Shown: piece by piece, positions 1 through 9,845 of the stretch
How positions within the stretch are numbered: the stretch's first letter is position 1
Layout: each line of letters starts with the position of its first letter
Source: Cynocephalus volans
Lineage: Eukaryota; Chordata; Mammalia; Dermoptera; Cynocephalidae
NCBI RefSeq assembly: GCF_027409185.1
Contig: NC_084469.1
Location: 30,680,293-30,744,292, forward strand
Length of the DNA stretch: 64,000 nt
Direction: 5' to 3'
The notes under the pieces: generated by a model
Databases searched by the model: none
The model's input: only the letters and a program-made list of their open reading frames with translations
Told to the model about the DNA's origin: nothing
Program-made: the position numbers and the translations under genes

Positions 1-1250
1 ACAGGTGAGTTATAGGGCAGGAGACCTGCTGGCAAGAAGTGGAATAATCGATGACAGAAAGGCAAGGTGGGTAAGTCAAGTGCCCGAGGGAGAGAGACGG
101 ATGAGAAGTACCTGCCGACATGTAGCAGACAGCACGAGGAAGTGGACAACCACAGATTCAGAAATTCATGCAATCCCAGCTTGTCCCCAGATGGCCAAAT
201 GACTTCAGACGCAGTTCTCTGGGTGCTGGGTGACCGAGATAGAAAGACGGCTCATTGACTATGTCTTATTCACCTGTGAGTGCCCTCCCCACCTGGTGCT
301 CAAGGACCTGCCTGGCACAACAGTTAAGATTGTTGAGTAAATTATTGAAGAGAAATGAGCGAGAAGTTGGAAGAGGAAAGTAGAAGAGGGGAGGAGTGGA
401 AAAAGTTCATCTTGGGTTAAAACAGGGACTGAAGAGAAAGCTATTTGGGGCACTATTGAGAGAAGAATCTGGGATGGCCAGGAAGAGACTGGATTCAAGA
501 AATTGGACAGAAATCCCCAGGACTGAGAGTTCTGGGGGCCAGCAATGGTCTCCCCTGTCACCACGGCTACTGCCCATTCTGTTAGGCAGAAAGACCTGAG
601 GCACAAGAGAGTAAGAGGAAGGAGGAGCTGGTGTGCGAGCACTGTGTGCAGACCCAGGCTGGGCCTCCGTGTGTCTGGGAGAACCCACTGACATCTCAAT
701 GTCTCTGGCATCTAGTTGTGTGTGGGGGGGGGGGGTCTGTGTTTGGATCTTCATGGGTATGTGGCAAGTATGACTATGTTTTCTCTAGTACCTAAATCTG
801 TGTGTAAGGGGGAGTGTCTGTGTTCACCCACATGTGTATGTTCCTGTCCTAGTGGGTATGAGTGTGTCTCTGGTATGTCCATGTGTCTGGATTTATCAGG
901 ATATGTCTGTGTGCAGGTGTGTATCCCTGCATACATCTGTATCCTGGAGTATCTAAATGCTTGCTACAAAGGCGACACTTTCTGCATACAGTTTAGGGCA
1001 GCAAGCTACCTGAAAGATAGGGTTTCTGGCCCTAGATCCTAAGAGTCCCTGCCTAATTTTGTGACTGTAAATAAATCCTTCCGACCCATTTCAAAGCAGA
1101 CACCTGCCATACCTGGGTCTCAGGAAAGGGCACTGGGTTAACAACAGCAGTTCAGTATCCAGGAACCACTTCTGCACCAGGCATTTCAACACAAACTCAG
1201 TTGACTAACCTCTCCATCACCTAAAGTGGGGAGTTGGGGCGGGGGAGGAA
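1..1250. other. Non-coding stretch, no gene seen
   Basis: No conserved protein, RNA gene or clear repeat is recognised. A GT-rich, imperfect simple-sequence stretch with a G run lies at about 714-945. The open frames here are short and of biased composition, and none resembles a known family. Confidence 0.5.
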
Positions 1251-1251
1251 A

Positions 1252-1385
1252 TTGACATTTATTAAACACCTAATAGTTGCTAAGTGTTTGCTTATATAAC
1301 CTCATAGATAAGCAAACTCTAAGGATAGTACTATTATCCTACTTTTAAAGAAAAAAGATGAAGCTCAAAGAGATTGAGTAGCTTC
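1252..1385 (+). repeat. MIR SINE fragment
   Basis: The stretch follows the MIR consensus order: 'ttattaaacacctaatag', then 'cctcatagat', a 'tactattatcc' block and 'gatgaagctcaaagagat'. This is an old, diverged copy without target-site duplications. Confidence 0.7.
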
Positions 1386-1530
1386 CCTGAATTCTCCTTT
1401 GTAATTTCCTCGAACACACTACCCACTCTTTCGAGTATTCCCTTCCACCCTCGTCTGTCCCATGAATGCTTCGTCCTTCAAGCTGGCCCTGCTCAAATGC
1501 CTCCTTCTCTGTGGAGCTTCCCCTGACCTT
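1386..1530 (+). repeat. L2-like fragment
   Basis: A short stretch resembles the L2 3' region ('cttcaagctggccctgctc' followed by 'gagcttcccctgacc'). It is diverged and the edges are approximate. Confidence 0.35.
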
Positions 1531-2274
1531 GTCAGGAGTTAAGACAAAGCCCTATGCAAGGACTCAGTCAGATGGAAAAAGACAAGTAAATATCTGCCTT
1601 CAGAGGCTCATCATCTCGTGGGGAAGATGGACATCACGGCAGAAAAAGTCACTTCATTACCATCAAATGAGGGCTACGTTCCAAATGAGAGTTACAAGAC
1701 AGAGAAGAGAGGCATTTGTGTGGACTGCAGAAGGCAAGAAAGGAGGTGGGGTTTCTTGGAGGAAGTGGAGCTGAGGTTGGGTATTGGAATAGGGTAGGAA
1801 AAGCATTTCAGTTAGGGAGGAGCATGCGGGGAAGGCATGTGAGAAAAGAGTAAGCAAGAGACAGGGACAGGCCGACCTGGCTGGGATGGGGGAAAGGAAG
1901 CATATGGAAGCAGTTGGAGCTAAGACTGAAGAAGAAGACCAGGAGCTGTGTTTGGAAGCTTTGGACCCAGGGCTGAGCAGTTCACACTGCATCCAATGAG
2001 CTGCAGGGAGACTGGCAGGAAAGCAAAGCTGGGTGGGAAGAGCGTGGCTCGGGAATTCCCAGGGCCTCTACGGCTTTGGCTTTCTCTCTCTCTAGGTCAA
2101 CCATTCCCAACACACAGGAAACCCACTGAATTCTCTAGGCTGAGATGGACAACAACACATCTGCCCTCAAGACTGGGGACCTCTGGCCAGGAAGGAAACC
2201 AGCCCACTCTGCAGACAGTATCGAGGTCTGGCGTGCTGCCCTTCAGGTGAGAGAACCCAACATTTCTCTGCTAT
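1531..2274. other. Non-coding, possible ancient repeat
   Basis: No gene is seen. The purine-rich text around 1560-1870 has the style of an ancient interspersed repeat (phrases such as 'aagcatttcagttaggg'), but I could not assign a family. Confidence 0.35.
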
Positions 2275-2670
2275 CTTCTTGCCGTGTGTCCTATCTTCCT
2301 CCCCATCTCACCTCCATCCATTATGCATTATACAGCATTGGGGAGGAAGAGGTATGCATTTTAGTTTTAACCCACCCAGAAAACATCTTCCCATGCCTTC
2401 ACATCCTCTTTGCCCTGCCTGAAATGCACTTCCTACTCCCAAGTGTCTGTATATCTGGTGATCTCCTACTCATTCTGCCAAACCCAATTCAAACCTCACC
2501 TCTTCTTTGGGATCTTCCCCAAATCAGCCGGGCAGAGAAACTTTTGTCCATACAGTTGGTGTAGTGCTTGTTACATTGTGCATGGCTGGAGGTGAAAAAC
2601 AACGGCTGGCCTACTCCTAAAGCCCCAGAGTCTAAGGCATGCCTGACCTGGAGCAGGCACTCAATAAATT
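2275..2670 (+). repeat. L2 LINE 3'-end fragment
   Basis: Characteristic L2 phrases occur in order: 'gcctgaaatgcacttcc', 'ctcctactcattctgcc', 'caattcaaacctcacctc' and 'gggatcttcccc'. A tail ends with 'gcaggcactcaataaat'. Ancient and diverged. Confidence 0.7.
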
Positions 2671-3094
2671 GGCATGAATTGTATGGTTGTGCCGTTATAC
2701 TGCCTGGGGAACTCTACACAGCCCGGCCCTAGAGCATTGTGTTCAATTCCTGTTAGGAAGACATTAATGAAGACATTAAGAATGGAAATGAACCTGGAAA
2801 TTAAGTCCTATAAGAAAGGATCCAAGGCACCAGGAGTGCTTGGTTTGAAGAAAAGAAGACTTAATAGATCTAGAATAGATTCCTTTGACCCCTAGGTGAA
2901 AAGCTGCAGAGAAAGTAGAGTTGGTATGTGCAGAACCCCGTGGCCAAAACTAGGACCATTTTTAGAAGTTACAAGAAAGCAGGTCGCAGCTGAGATTAAG
3001 AAAAACCTACTTAAATAACTACAGCCCTCCAGTATTGAACTGGATTGTCTCAAAAAGCCACCAGGGAGCAGAGATAAGCCACCAAATGTTGGGG

Positions 3095-3310
3095 GAATGG
3101 GAACTAATGTCTATTAGCATCTATTCTCTGCTACATGCTTGTATGCACATTACCTCACTTAATTGTGACATCAACCATGTAAGAGAGAAATGAATATTCC
3201 CATTCTAAAGATGAGGAGAGTGGAGATAAAATGAAAGTGGGTCCACGTTTACACAGCCGATCAGGATTAAAACCCAGGTGGTGCAGACTCCAAAGCCAGT
3301 GCTCTTCCAC
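3095..3310 (+). repeat. MIR SINE fragment
   Basis: The order of blocks matches MIR: 'attacctcacttaattgtga', 'attcccattctaaagatgag', 'tacacagccgatcaggatt' and a terminal 'aagccagtgctcttccac'. Ancient copy. Confidence 0.7.
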
Positions 3311-4009
3311 AGCATCTCCCGGCTGCCCAAGGGGAGGTTGAGGAGTGAAGATCAAGGGCTCAGCAGAGAGAACACCACACTGCAGAGAAGAATGGGTGGG
3401 AGGGGTGCTGAGGTCCTGGCTCCTCGGCACGACCACTCTACCTTGGGGTTGTTAGCAGCATAGCAGATTATTTCCCTGGGACAGCTAATGGTTGACCATG
3501 ATGAAGAAGCAGAAAAATGAAAAAATAGGATACATCTGGGGCTTGTCCTGGCTAGTTGACAGGTGTGGTCAGTGCAGTTTGCCCATCATCCCTCTCCTTC
3601 ACCCTCACTTCACCTGTCTCCCTCACTGCTCTTCAGAAAGCTTTATTCCACAAGTATTTATTGGGTAAATTTGGTATACAGATCACTGGACCAGACAGTG
3701 AGATGCAGCTCCTTTTTCAGGGGACCTTCCCTGCTAAGAGCTGATAGTCCATTCTCTGGGATCTCACCAAAGCCTCTTTTTTGGCTACAGTAGGTGGGCT
3801 GAGTTAGTAGCAGAGCATTTCTAGAAATGTTAGAGCAATGGGAGAAAAGAATGTGGTGTTATACAGAAGAGGATGAATGGGGGACAAAATGAGTGCATTG
3901 TCTCTGGCATAACTGAAGTCACTTGGTTAACAGAAATTTACAGGTTTTCTGTCCAATTGATTTTAAGCGCCGAGATCAGAGCAAGAACAAGCCTGTCCCA
4001 GTGTCATAT
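3311..4009. other. Non-coding, no gene seen
   Basis: No conserved protein is seen. A weak old-repeat fragment may lie at about 3635-3720 ('acaagtatttattgggtaa'), too diverged to name. Confidence 0.35.
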
Positions 4010-4295
4010 GTGGATGTTTTACCCTCTTCCCTCCATGCCTCTTTTACCAACAAACCCACACAATCTCTCCCCACTGTCTGGAATGCCCTCCCCTCCCACA
4101 CAACACCATGTCTGCTCGGTAAAGCCCTATTCATTCTCCAAGACCCAGTTCAAGTCCTTTCCAAATTCCTCTAGGAAGAATAACTTACTCCCACTTGATT
4201 CATAAAGTTAGTAAACTACTAAACACTCTGCAAGCTGCTCTAGGTCTGTTTGAGGGCAGAAGCTAAGACTCATTCACCTGCCTTTCTCCCACAGT
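4010..4295 (+). repeat. L2 LINE 3'-end fragment
   Basis: L2 3' blocks appear in order: 'gtctggaatgccctcccc', 'tccaagacccagttcaagtc', 'ttcctctaggaagaataac' and 'gagggcagaagctaagac'. It stops where the hAT element begins. Confidence 0.7.
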
Positions 4296-4296
4296 A

Positions 4297-4535
4297 TCTA
4301 GTACAAGGATCAGCAAACTGTGCCCCACAGGCCAAATCCAACCCACTGCCTGTTTTGTAAATAAAGTTTTATTGGAACAGAGCCACACCAATTCATTTAC
4401 TTATTGTGGATGGCTGCTTTTGCACAACAGCCGAGCTGAATAGTTGAAACAGATACCATATGTCCCATAATCCTAAAATATTTACTATATGGTCTTTTAC
4501 AGAAAAGGTTTGTCGATTCCCGAACTAGCACATAA
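4297..4535. mobile_element. hAT-Charlie non-autonomous element (MER33/MER58-like)
   Basis: The element runs from 'aggatcagcaaactgtg' through 'gtaaataaagttttattgga' and 'ctaaaatatttactat' to 'tttgtcgattcccgaa'. The last part is the inverted counterpart of the first, giving terminal inverted repeats. It is flanked by a near-perfect 8-bp duplication, CTAGTACA on the left and CTAGCACA on the right, as expected for hAT. The exact MER name is from memory. Confidence 0.75.
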
Positions 4536-4689
4536 TGTGTGGTGAATAAATGAATGGCAGATGTGGTAGGGTGTTTTGTGAAGAAATGTAGACCAGTATT
4601 CAGATGGCCTAGGTACCGACTTACCCCGAACTAACTGTTCGATTAAGCAACTAATGATTGTGATAGATTGATGATGAATAGATAAATAG

Positions 4690-4915
4690 ATAGTATTGAA
4701 TATTTATTATGTGCCAGGTACTGTGCTAAGCCTTTTAAACTTATTATTCACTTTATCCTCACAACCAACTCCAGAGGTAGCTACCAGTATTTTCCTCATT
4801 AAAGAAGAAGAAACTGAGGCTTGGAGAGGTCACACCACCTTAGTGACAGAGCCAGGACTCAGATCTGACATACTCTAAAGCCTGAGACTTACCCACGGCA
4901 CTAGAATACCCCTCT
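4690..4915 (+). repeat. MIR SINE
   Basis: This is a well-preserved MIR: 'tattatgtgccaggtactgt', then 'ttatcctcacaacc', 'gaagaaactgaggcttgga', 'gacagagccaggactc'. It ends just upstream of the olfactory receptor. Confidence 0.85.
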
Positions 4916-5018
4916 GAGATTCAGTTTCTTTGTGAAATTAGAGTTACTGGATGAGCAGCATGGTTTTCAGTCCATTTTAGCCAGCAGAAATTTATAAATA
5001 TACTTATATACATATACA

Positions 5019-6113
5019 GTGTGTGCGCGCGTGTGCATTAAAATTGGTATATGGAACCTCAACACGCAGGAGGTTTGCCTGGAGCTCCCAGAGCTGAGGC
5101 GTGCTGCCCCGTGTCTCCACCAGCACCGCCCCCTGCCGGGGCTCTCCACGGCTGCGGCCAACCTCACCTCCGCCCCGGGCTTCCTCCTCCTGGGCCTGAT
5201 GGACGGAACAGACGCCCACCCGCTGTTGTTCCTGCTCTTCCTCAGCATCTACCTGCTCAATGCCCTGGGCAACCTGAGCATGGTGGTGGTGGTGAGGTCC
5301 GATGAGGCCCTTCGCTCCCCCATGTATTATTTCTTGGGTCACCTGAGCCTCGTGGACGTTTGCTTTGTCACCGTCACGGTCCCCAGACTGCTGGCCGGCC
5401 TGCTCCAACCGGGCCAAGCCGTGTCCTTCCAGGCCTGCTTTGCCCAGATGTACTTCTTCGTGGCTCTGGGCATCACCGAGAGCTACCTGCTGGCAGCCAT
5501 GTCGTACGACCGCGCGGTGGCCGTGTGCCGGCCCCTGCACTACGCGGCGGTCGTGTCGCCCCGGCGCTGCTGGGCGCTGGTGCGGGCGTCCTGGGCCGTG
5601 GGCCACCTGCACTCGCTGCTGCACACGCTGCTCATCTCCGCCCTCTCCTACCCCCGCGGCGCCCCTGTGCGCCACTTCTTCTGTGACATGACGGTGATGC
5701 TGAGCTTGGCGACCTCGGACACGTCCTCCGCGGAGAGGACCATCTTCTCCGAGGGCCTGGCCGTGGTGCTGGCCCCGCTGCTCCTCGTGTCCCTCTCCTA
5801 CGCGCGCATCCTCCTGGCCGTGCTCGGGCTGCGCTCGGCGGGGGGCCGGCGACGCGCCTTCTCCACCTGCGGCGCCCACCTGCTGGCGGTGTCGCTGTTC
5901 TTCGGCTCTGTGGTCTCCGTCTATTTCCGACCGTCGTCTGCCTACTCGGCCCGCTACGACCGCCTGGCCAGCGTGGTCTACGCGGTGGTCACGCCGACCT
6001 TGAACCCCTTCATCTACAGCCTTCGCAACAGAGAGGTCAAGGGCGCCCTGAAAAGGGGGCTCCGGTGCAGAGCTGCACCCCGAGAGGGGCGAGGGCGGGT
6101 CTGGGTTCACTAG
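5019..6113 (+). CDS. Olfactory receptor, family 1; expected start codon reads ACG
   Basis: This is a seven-transmembrane odorant receptor that would signal through Golf in olfactory neurons. Family hallmarks are present: GN in TM1 ('ALGNLSMVV'), 'SPMYYFLGHLSLVDVC' in TM2, 'MSYDRAVAVCRPLHY' at the end of TM3, 'SLSYARIL' in TM5, 'RAFSTCGAHLLAV' in TM6 and '[19 protein letters not shown]' in TM7. The usual receptor body begins at 5148, where the codon is ACG in the position of the expected ATG, four codons before the glycosylation site N-L-T; from there it would be 321 residues. The only upstream in-frame ATG (5019) adds 43 atypical residues out of a GT-rich repeat. A plausible acceptor ending near 5123 could splice that ATG away, leaving ATG 5199, just before TM1. 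The DRY motif is DRA. The frame is unusually GC-rich. It is most like OR1 subfamilies (OR1R/OR1P type), and the subfamily is uncertain. It is open throughout, but it may be non-functional because of its start. Confidence 0.85.
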   Translation: MCARVCIKIGIWNLNTQEVCLELPELRRAAPCLHQHRPLPGLSTAAANLTSAPGFLLLGLMDGTDAHPLLFLLFLSIYLLNALGNLSMVVVVRSDEALRSPMYYFLGHLSLVDVCFVTVTVPRLLAGLLQPGQAVSFQACFAQMYFFVALGITESYLLAAMSYDRAVAVCRPLHYAAVVSPRRCWALVRASWAVGHLHSLLHTLLISALSYPRGAPVRHFFCDMTVMLSLATSDTSSAERTIFSEGLAVVLAPLLLVSLSYARILLAVLGLRSAGGRRRAFSTCGAHLLAVSLFFGSVVSVYFRPSSAYSARYDRLASVVYAVVTPTLNPFIYSLRNREVKGALKRGLRCRAAPREGRGRVWVH

Positions 6114-6567
6114 CACGTCGGTAATGGGAACGGTCACCAAAAAACCCTTTTCTCTTCATTTGTTTAGCTTTCCACAGCACTAACAGCTTTGATCCTACAG
6201 GGTCTTATTTCTTCTTAAATAAATAGTAATAATACAATTAGGCCCGAAGCCGATATAACAGAGTGTTGGTGACAGGGGCGGGCAAGAGAGGGCAGTGAGT
6301 TAAACTCATTTCTCTGTTGTCTGAGTGTATGAAATAGAGTCGAATTTTATATTTTGGAAAAATTTAAAGGGAACGAACGGGAGCAGGAGAGGAGGCTTGG
6401 AGTTTGTGGCCGGAAGGGCTGCGTGGGGGCGGGGGGAACCCCGAAAATCCGCGGGGGTCGGAGGGGGACCTGGAGGAGGTTTCCTGGGATGCGCTGCAGC
6501 GCCGTGGTCATCCCTGCAGACTCCCCCTCGAAGACTTCAGTAAAGATGATTGTTTTAAGTTGTTTCA
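6114..6567. other. Receptor 3' flank, no gene seen
   Basis: AT-rich sequence with possible polyadenylation signals ('aaataaatag' near 6218) follows the receptor. A GC-rich stretch at 6360-6530 shows no recognisable coding match. Confidence 0.4.
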
Positions 6568-6620
6568 AACCTTGGTATTAATCAGCACCATGCTCTAACT
6601 AATTGAGCTAACCGGCCAGC
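6568..6620 (-). repeat. tRNA-Ile-derived SINE fragment
   Basis: The reverse complement begins 'GCTGGCCGGTTAGCTCAAT' and continues into a 'GGTGCTGATTAATACCAAG' block. This matches the 5' half of tRNA-Ile, including the A box. The B-box half is missing, so this is a truncated SINE and not a tRNA gene. Confidence 0.75.
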
Positions 6621-6709
6621 TATTGATAAATATGTTTGCTTTCCACTTTGTCAGTATTAAAAGGGTGTGATGGATATCCTTACATTAGAAATCATAACAC
6701 TTAATAAGG

Positions 6710-6870
6710 AATTGTGATGTGGCAGGCACTGTCCTAAGTGCTCTATGCATATGTCTCATTTAAACTTCAGAAGATTCCATAGGAAAGATGTCATTATTAT
6801 TGTCATTGTACAGGAGAGAAGGTGAGCTTAGAGACACTAAGTATCAGTCCCAAAGGGATAAGTCTAAGCA
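6710..6870 (+). repeat. MIR SINE fragment
   Basis: MIR blocks in order: 'gtggcaggcactgtcctaag', 'tgtctcatttaaacttcag', 'tcattattattgtcattgta', 'gagagaaggtgagcttagag'. Ancient copy. Confidence 0.75.
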
Positions 6871-6954
6871 GTTCATCTTCCTCAATGATTTGGAATCTAT
6901 TCATCCTATAGAGTAACTTCTACTAGTACATAAGCTCCTAGAACATAATTTTGC

Positions 6955-7225
6955 CCACATTTTTCTCTTAACTTTTAAATTGCCACTTTTTCACTCCTAG
7001 AGCTTTTTACTTATGCTTTTTCTCTTTTTTGTCTTGTTTTACAGGCCAAAGTTTTATTTGTTATATAAAGAATCTAAGAACCAACATTTAGCTTATTTGA
7101 TATTAACTCTATCGTTTCTTGGTTTTCAACTCCATTGAATTTTTTCACTTCTGTATTTATTAATTCCTTCCATTTTCTTCATGTTGATTTTGTGGTACTT
7201 TTTCTAGATTCTTAAGGCTTATGTA
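6955..7225 (-). repeat. L1 ORF2 fragment (old)
   Basis: T-rich text in the antisense sense of the L1 ORF2 endonuclease-RT linker: 'aagaaccaacatttagctta', 'cttctgtatttattaattcc' and 'gtggtactttttctag'. It is heavily diverged, and the frame is broken. Confidence 0.5.
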
Positions 7226-7599
7226 TCATCTTGGGTTCAGAAGAGAGGTGGACTCAGTAGTGTAGTCCCTGTGCAGTTTCTTTGGTTGTAATTCTCATTG
7301 GTGATATCTACAGGAGTTTGTGCCAACACTGGCATTATTTTGCTGGGTGGGAGACTCTGGGCTAGTTGTTGGCCAGGTGTATGTGGGCACAGAGGGCCAA
7401 CTGGCTGTTTGGAGGTCTTTCTGAGGCGCAGAGTCACTGCCTGGCCAGCTATCAGGTCAGGCATGGATGTGCAACTCTGAGGTTGTCTCTCCTAGGGGTT
7501 GGGGTGCTGCCTCACCAGCTTTGGTGCTGGAAATAGGTGAGCCTGGATGTGAGGTGGAGAGATCGAGTGGCTCTGCAGAGGCCAAGCAATGGAGTGGAT

Positions 7600-8235
7600 G
7601 CCACTGGCCAGGACTTGGCATGCATGCACAGCAGGGCCAGGTGACTCTCTGGAGGCCTGCCAGAGGAGATGATGCCACCAACCAATCTGCTGTCCAGCAG
7701 GGAGTAGGCATGCACCAGTGTAGCAGAATCTGGCAGCTCTGTGCTGGATCAGCTGCTGAGCTTGGAGCAAGCCTGCAGCAGTGCAGCATGGCCTAGCAGC
7801 TCTGTAGAGCCCACCAGGGGGAGGCAAAGATGCTGCCCAGTTCACCGTCAGGCAAGGAGTAGGCATGCACCAGTACAGCAGGGCCTAGCAGCTCTATGGA
7901 GGGCTGCCAGCTCAGCTGTTGAGCCTGGAGCAAGTCTGCAAGGGCACACCAGGACCTGGTGGCTATTCAAAGTCCTGCCAGGAGGAGAGAAACCTGCTGC
8001 TTGATCCGCCATCAGTCAGGAAGCAAGTATACATTGGTGCATCAAGGCCCAGCAGTTCTGTAGAGGGCTGCTGGACCAGCTGTCAAGCCTGGAACAAGCC
8101 TGCAAGGATGCAGCATGGCCCGGCAGCTCTGTAAAGGCCTGCCATGTGAAGGCAAATCCATGGCCTGATCACTGTTGGCCAGGGAGCAGGTGTATACTTG
8201 TGCATCAGGCCCTGGCAGCTCTGTAGAGGCCTGCC
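7600..8235. repeat. Degenerate tandem array, unit about 155-165 bp
   Basis: Related phrases recur at regular spacing: 'ggagtaggcatgcaccagt' starts at 7701 and 7856, 'ggaagcaagtatacattgg' at about 8019 and 'gggagcaggtgtatacttg' at about 8182. Each is followed by a 'ggcctagcagctctgtagag'-like block and then a block like 'gagcctggagcaagtctgca'. At least four units are visible, and related text extends left to about 7330. It lies directly after an antisense L1 piece, so it may be part of an old L1 5' region. No frame is coding-like. Confidence 0.65.
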
Positions 8236-8239
8236 GTGG

Positions 8240-8800
8240 GATCCCCTTTCCGTTTTAAGACTTTACAAACCAGGGGACATGTCTGAATGTGGACCAAAGT
8301 CCACCAAACTGAGAAGGTATCTTGATACCAAAGAATGAAGCAAACAATTCTATGATGTAAAGCAAAGAATTTTATTAAAGCGTAACTTACATACAGGATG
8401 ATGGATCAGGTGGCTGATGACCCAGAGGCGTACACAAAGTTTCTCAACGCAGCCTCCTGGCCAAGCCCAACTTTCTATAGGAACTTCACACAAAGCAGTG
8501 AAAAAGCCAAGAAGCCATTACTAACTAAGAAACAAGCTGATGTCACTAACTCCAAATGTCTCATGACAATGATCACTATCATTGGTGGTCTTGTGATGCA
8601 GGTCGCCAGACAGGCTGTTGCCACATCAGTACTTAATCATTAAGTTCCTTCTTTGTAGTCAGCAAGCAGTTTCCCCTGTTGTTCTAACTACCATTTCGCT
8701 TTTGTGGGCAAGGACCACACAAAGGACATCACAGGTGATAAGAGTTTCAAGATGGAGTAAGATATGCTCACAGTCTCACAGGATGTTAGACAGGGAAGTA
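8240..8800 (-). repeat. Possible LTR-like sequence
   Basis: On the minus strand an AATAAA-type signal (at about 8370) is followed by a retroviral-like R/U5 style stretch ('ccttctcagtttggtgga', 'ggtccacattcagacatgt'). I could not find clean TG/CA ends or an internal region, so the identification is weak. Confidence 0.25.
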
Positions 8801-8889
8801 AGAGTTAAAAGGGAATAGAGTTGAGAGAGAGGTCTGGGGCTATTGGGGAAGCAGCTGAGATGGAGAGGACTCAAGTGTGGCACACACAG

Positions 8890-9075
8890 TATGTCAGTGC
8901 TAGGTACCTGGAGCCAGTCAGCCTGGGTTCACCTGACTCCACCTCGACCAGCTTCATGAGCTTGGCTAAGGAACTTAACTTCTCTTAGTCTAAATTCTCT
9001 CATCAATCTAATGGAAATACAACAATATCTAATTCATCATGCCATAGGAAGGAAAAAATAAACAATTCATGTAAA
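8890..9075 (+). repeat. MIR SINE fragment
   Basis: MIRb-like order: 'agcctgggttcacctgactc', 'gagcttggctaaggaactta', 'tctcatcaatctaatgg'. An A run closes the segment. Confidence 0.55.
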
Positions 9076-9734
9076 AAAAAAAACTTGCCATATAGTAACA
9101 CCAAGTGTGTTGTGGCATCAGTAAGACTTACTACTGCCATAGTTAAGTTCTATGATGTGGATGCAATTTTTTTGCAAGTACGCCTACCCTGATCCATCCA
9201 TCCATCCAATGAACCCAGGGCCTTGGTGCTAACAGAAAAGTGTGGCAGAGCACGGTGGGATGGAAGAAATTACCAGTCCAGAAGGGACATATCGGAACCC
9301 AAATAGCAGGGATTTCCTCTCAAGTTATGAGTTGAACCTATCCCTCGTTAAAGATATTAATATTAGCACAGCTCAACAGAGGGTGAAGAAAACTAGCTTC
9401 ATGGAAAGGGACTCCCAGGATGGTCTCTTACATTCCTTTACCTAGTCCCCAAGTAAAATATTCGGGAGCCCAGAGAAGTCAGGCTCCACCATCTACTGGT
9501 CTGCAACCCTGGCAAATTGCTGAACCCCTAACCTTACACTCCACCTTCAGTGAATCTTACACGCCCCACAGAATTGTGGGTTTAGAATGATTGATATTTT
9601 CAAAGTACAATTTATTAGTTCTTACTAACAGCTCTGGTGATCCCCCAATTGTACATGGGAGTCTCATTGACAGCAGAAAACAATGAGGGTGATGACAACA
9701 GTCCTTTCACGGCGTGAACGACTGAGAACGTTTC
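9076..9734. other. Non-coding, no gene seen
   Basis: Nothing recognisable apart from a short (ccat)n run near 9195. Confidence 0.4.
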
Positions 9735-9845
9735 CCTTAAGATCAAGAACAAAATAAGAATGGCCACTTTCACCACTGCTAGTCAACATGGTACTGGAAG
9801 TTCTAGCCAGAGCAATTAAACAAGAAAAAGAATGAAAGAAGTAAA
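9735..9845 (+). repeat. L1 ORF2 reverse-transcriptase fragment
   Basis: The text matches the L1 ORF2 stretch downstream of the palm: 'aagatcaagaacaaaataag', 'ccactttcaccactgctagt' and 'tactggaagttctagccaga'. It is only about 110 bp and is not open. Confidence 0.7.

Noticed and set aside
259-711. A 150-codon minus-strand frame with hydrophobic stretches
   Set aside because: No recognisable family, overlapping frames of equal quality on both strands, and no exon-like borders.
5004-6140. A 378-codon open frame on the minus strand
   Set aside because: It is the GC-rich antisense shadow of the olfactory receptor, with His/Gln/Arg-rich composition and no family signature.
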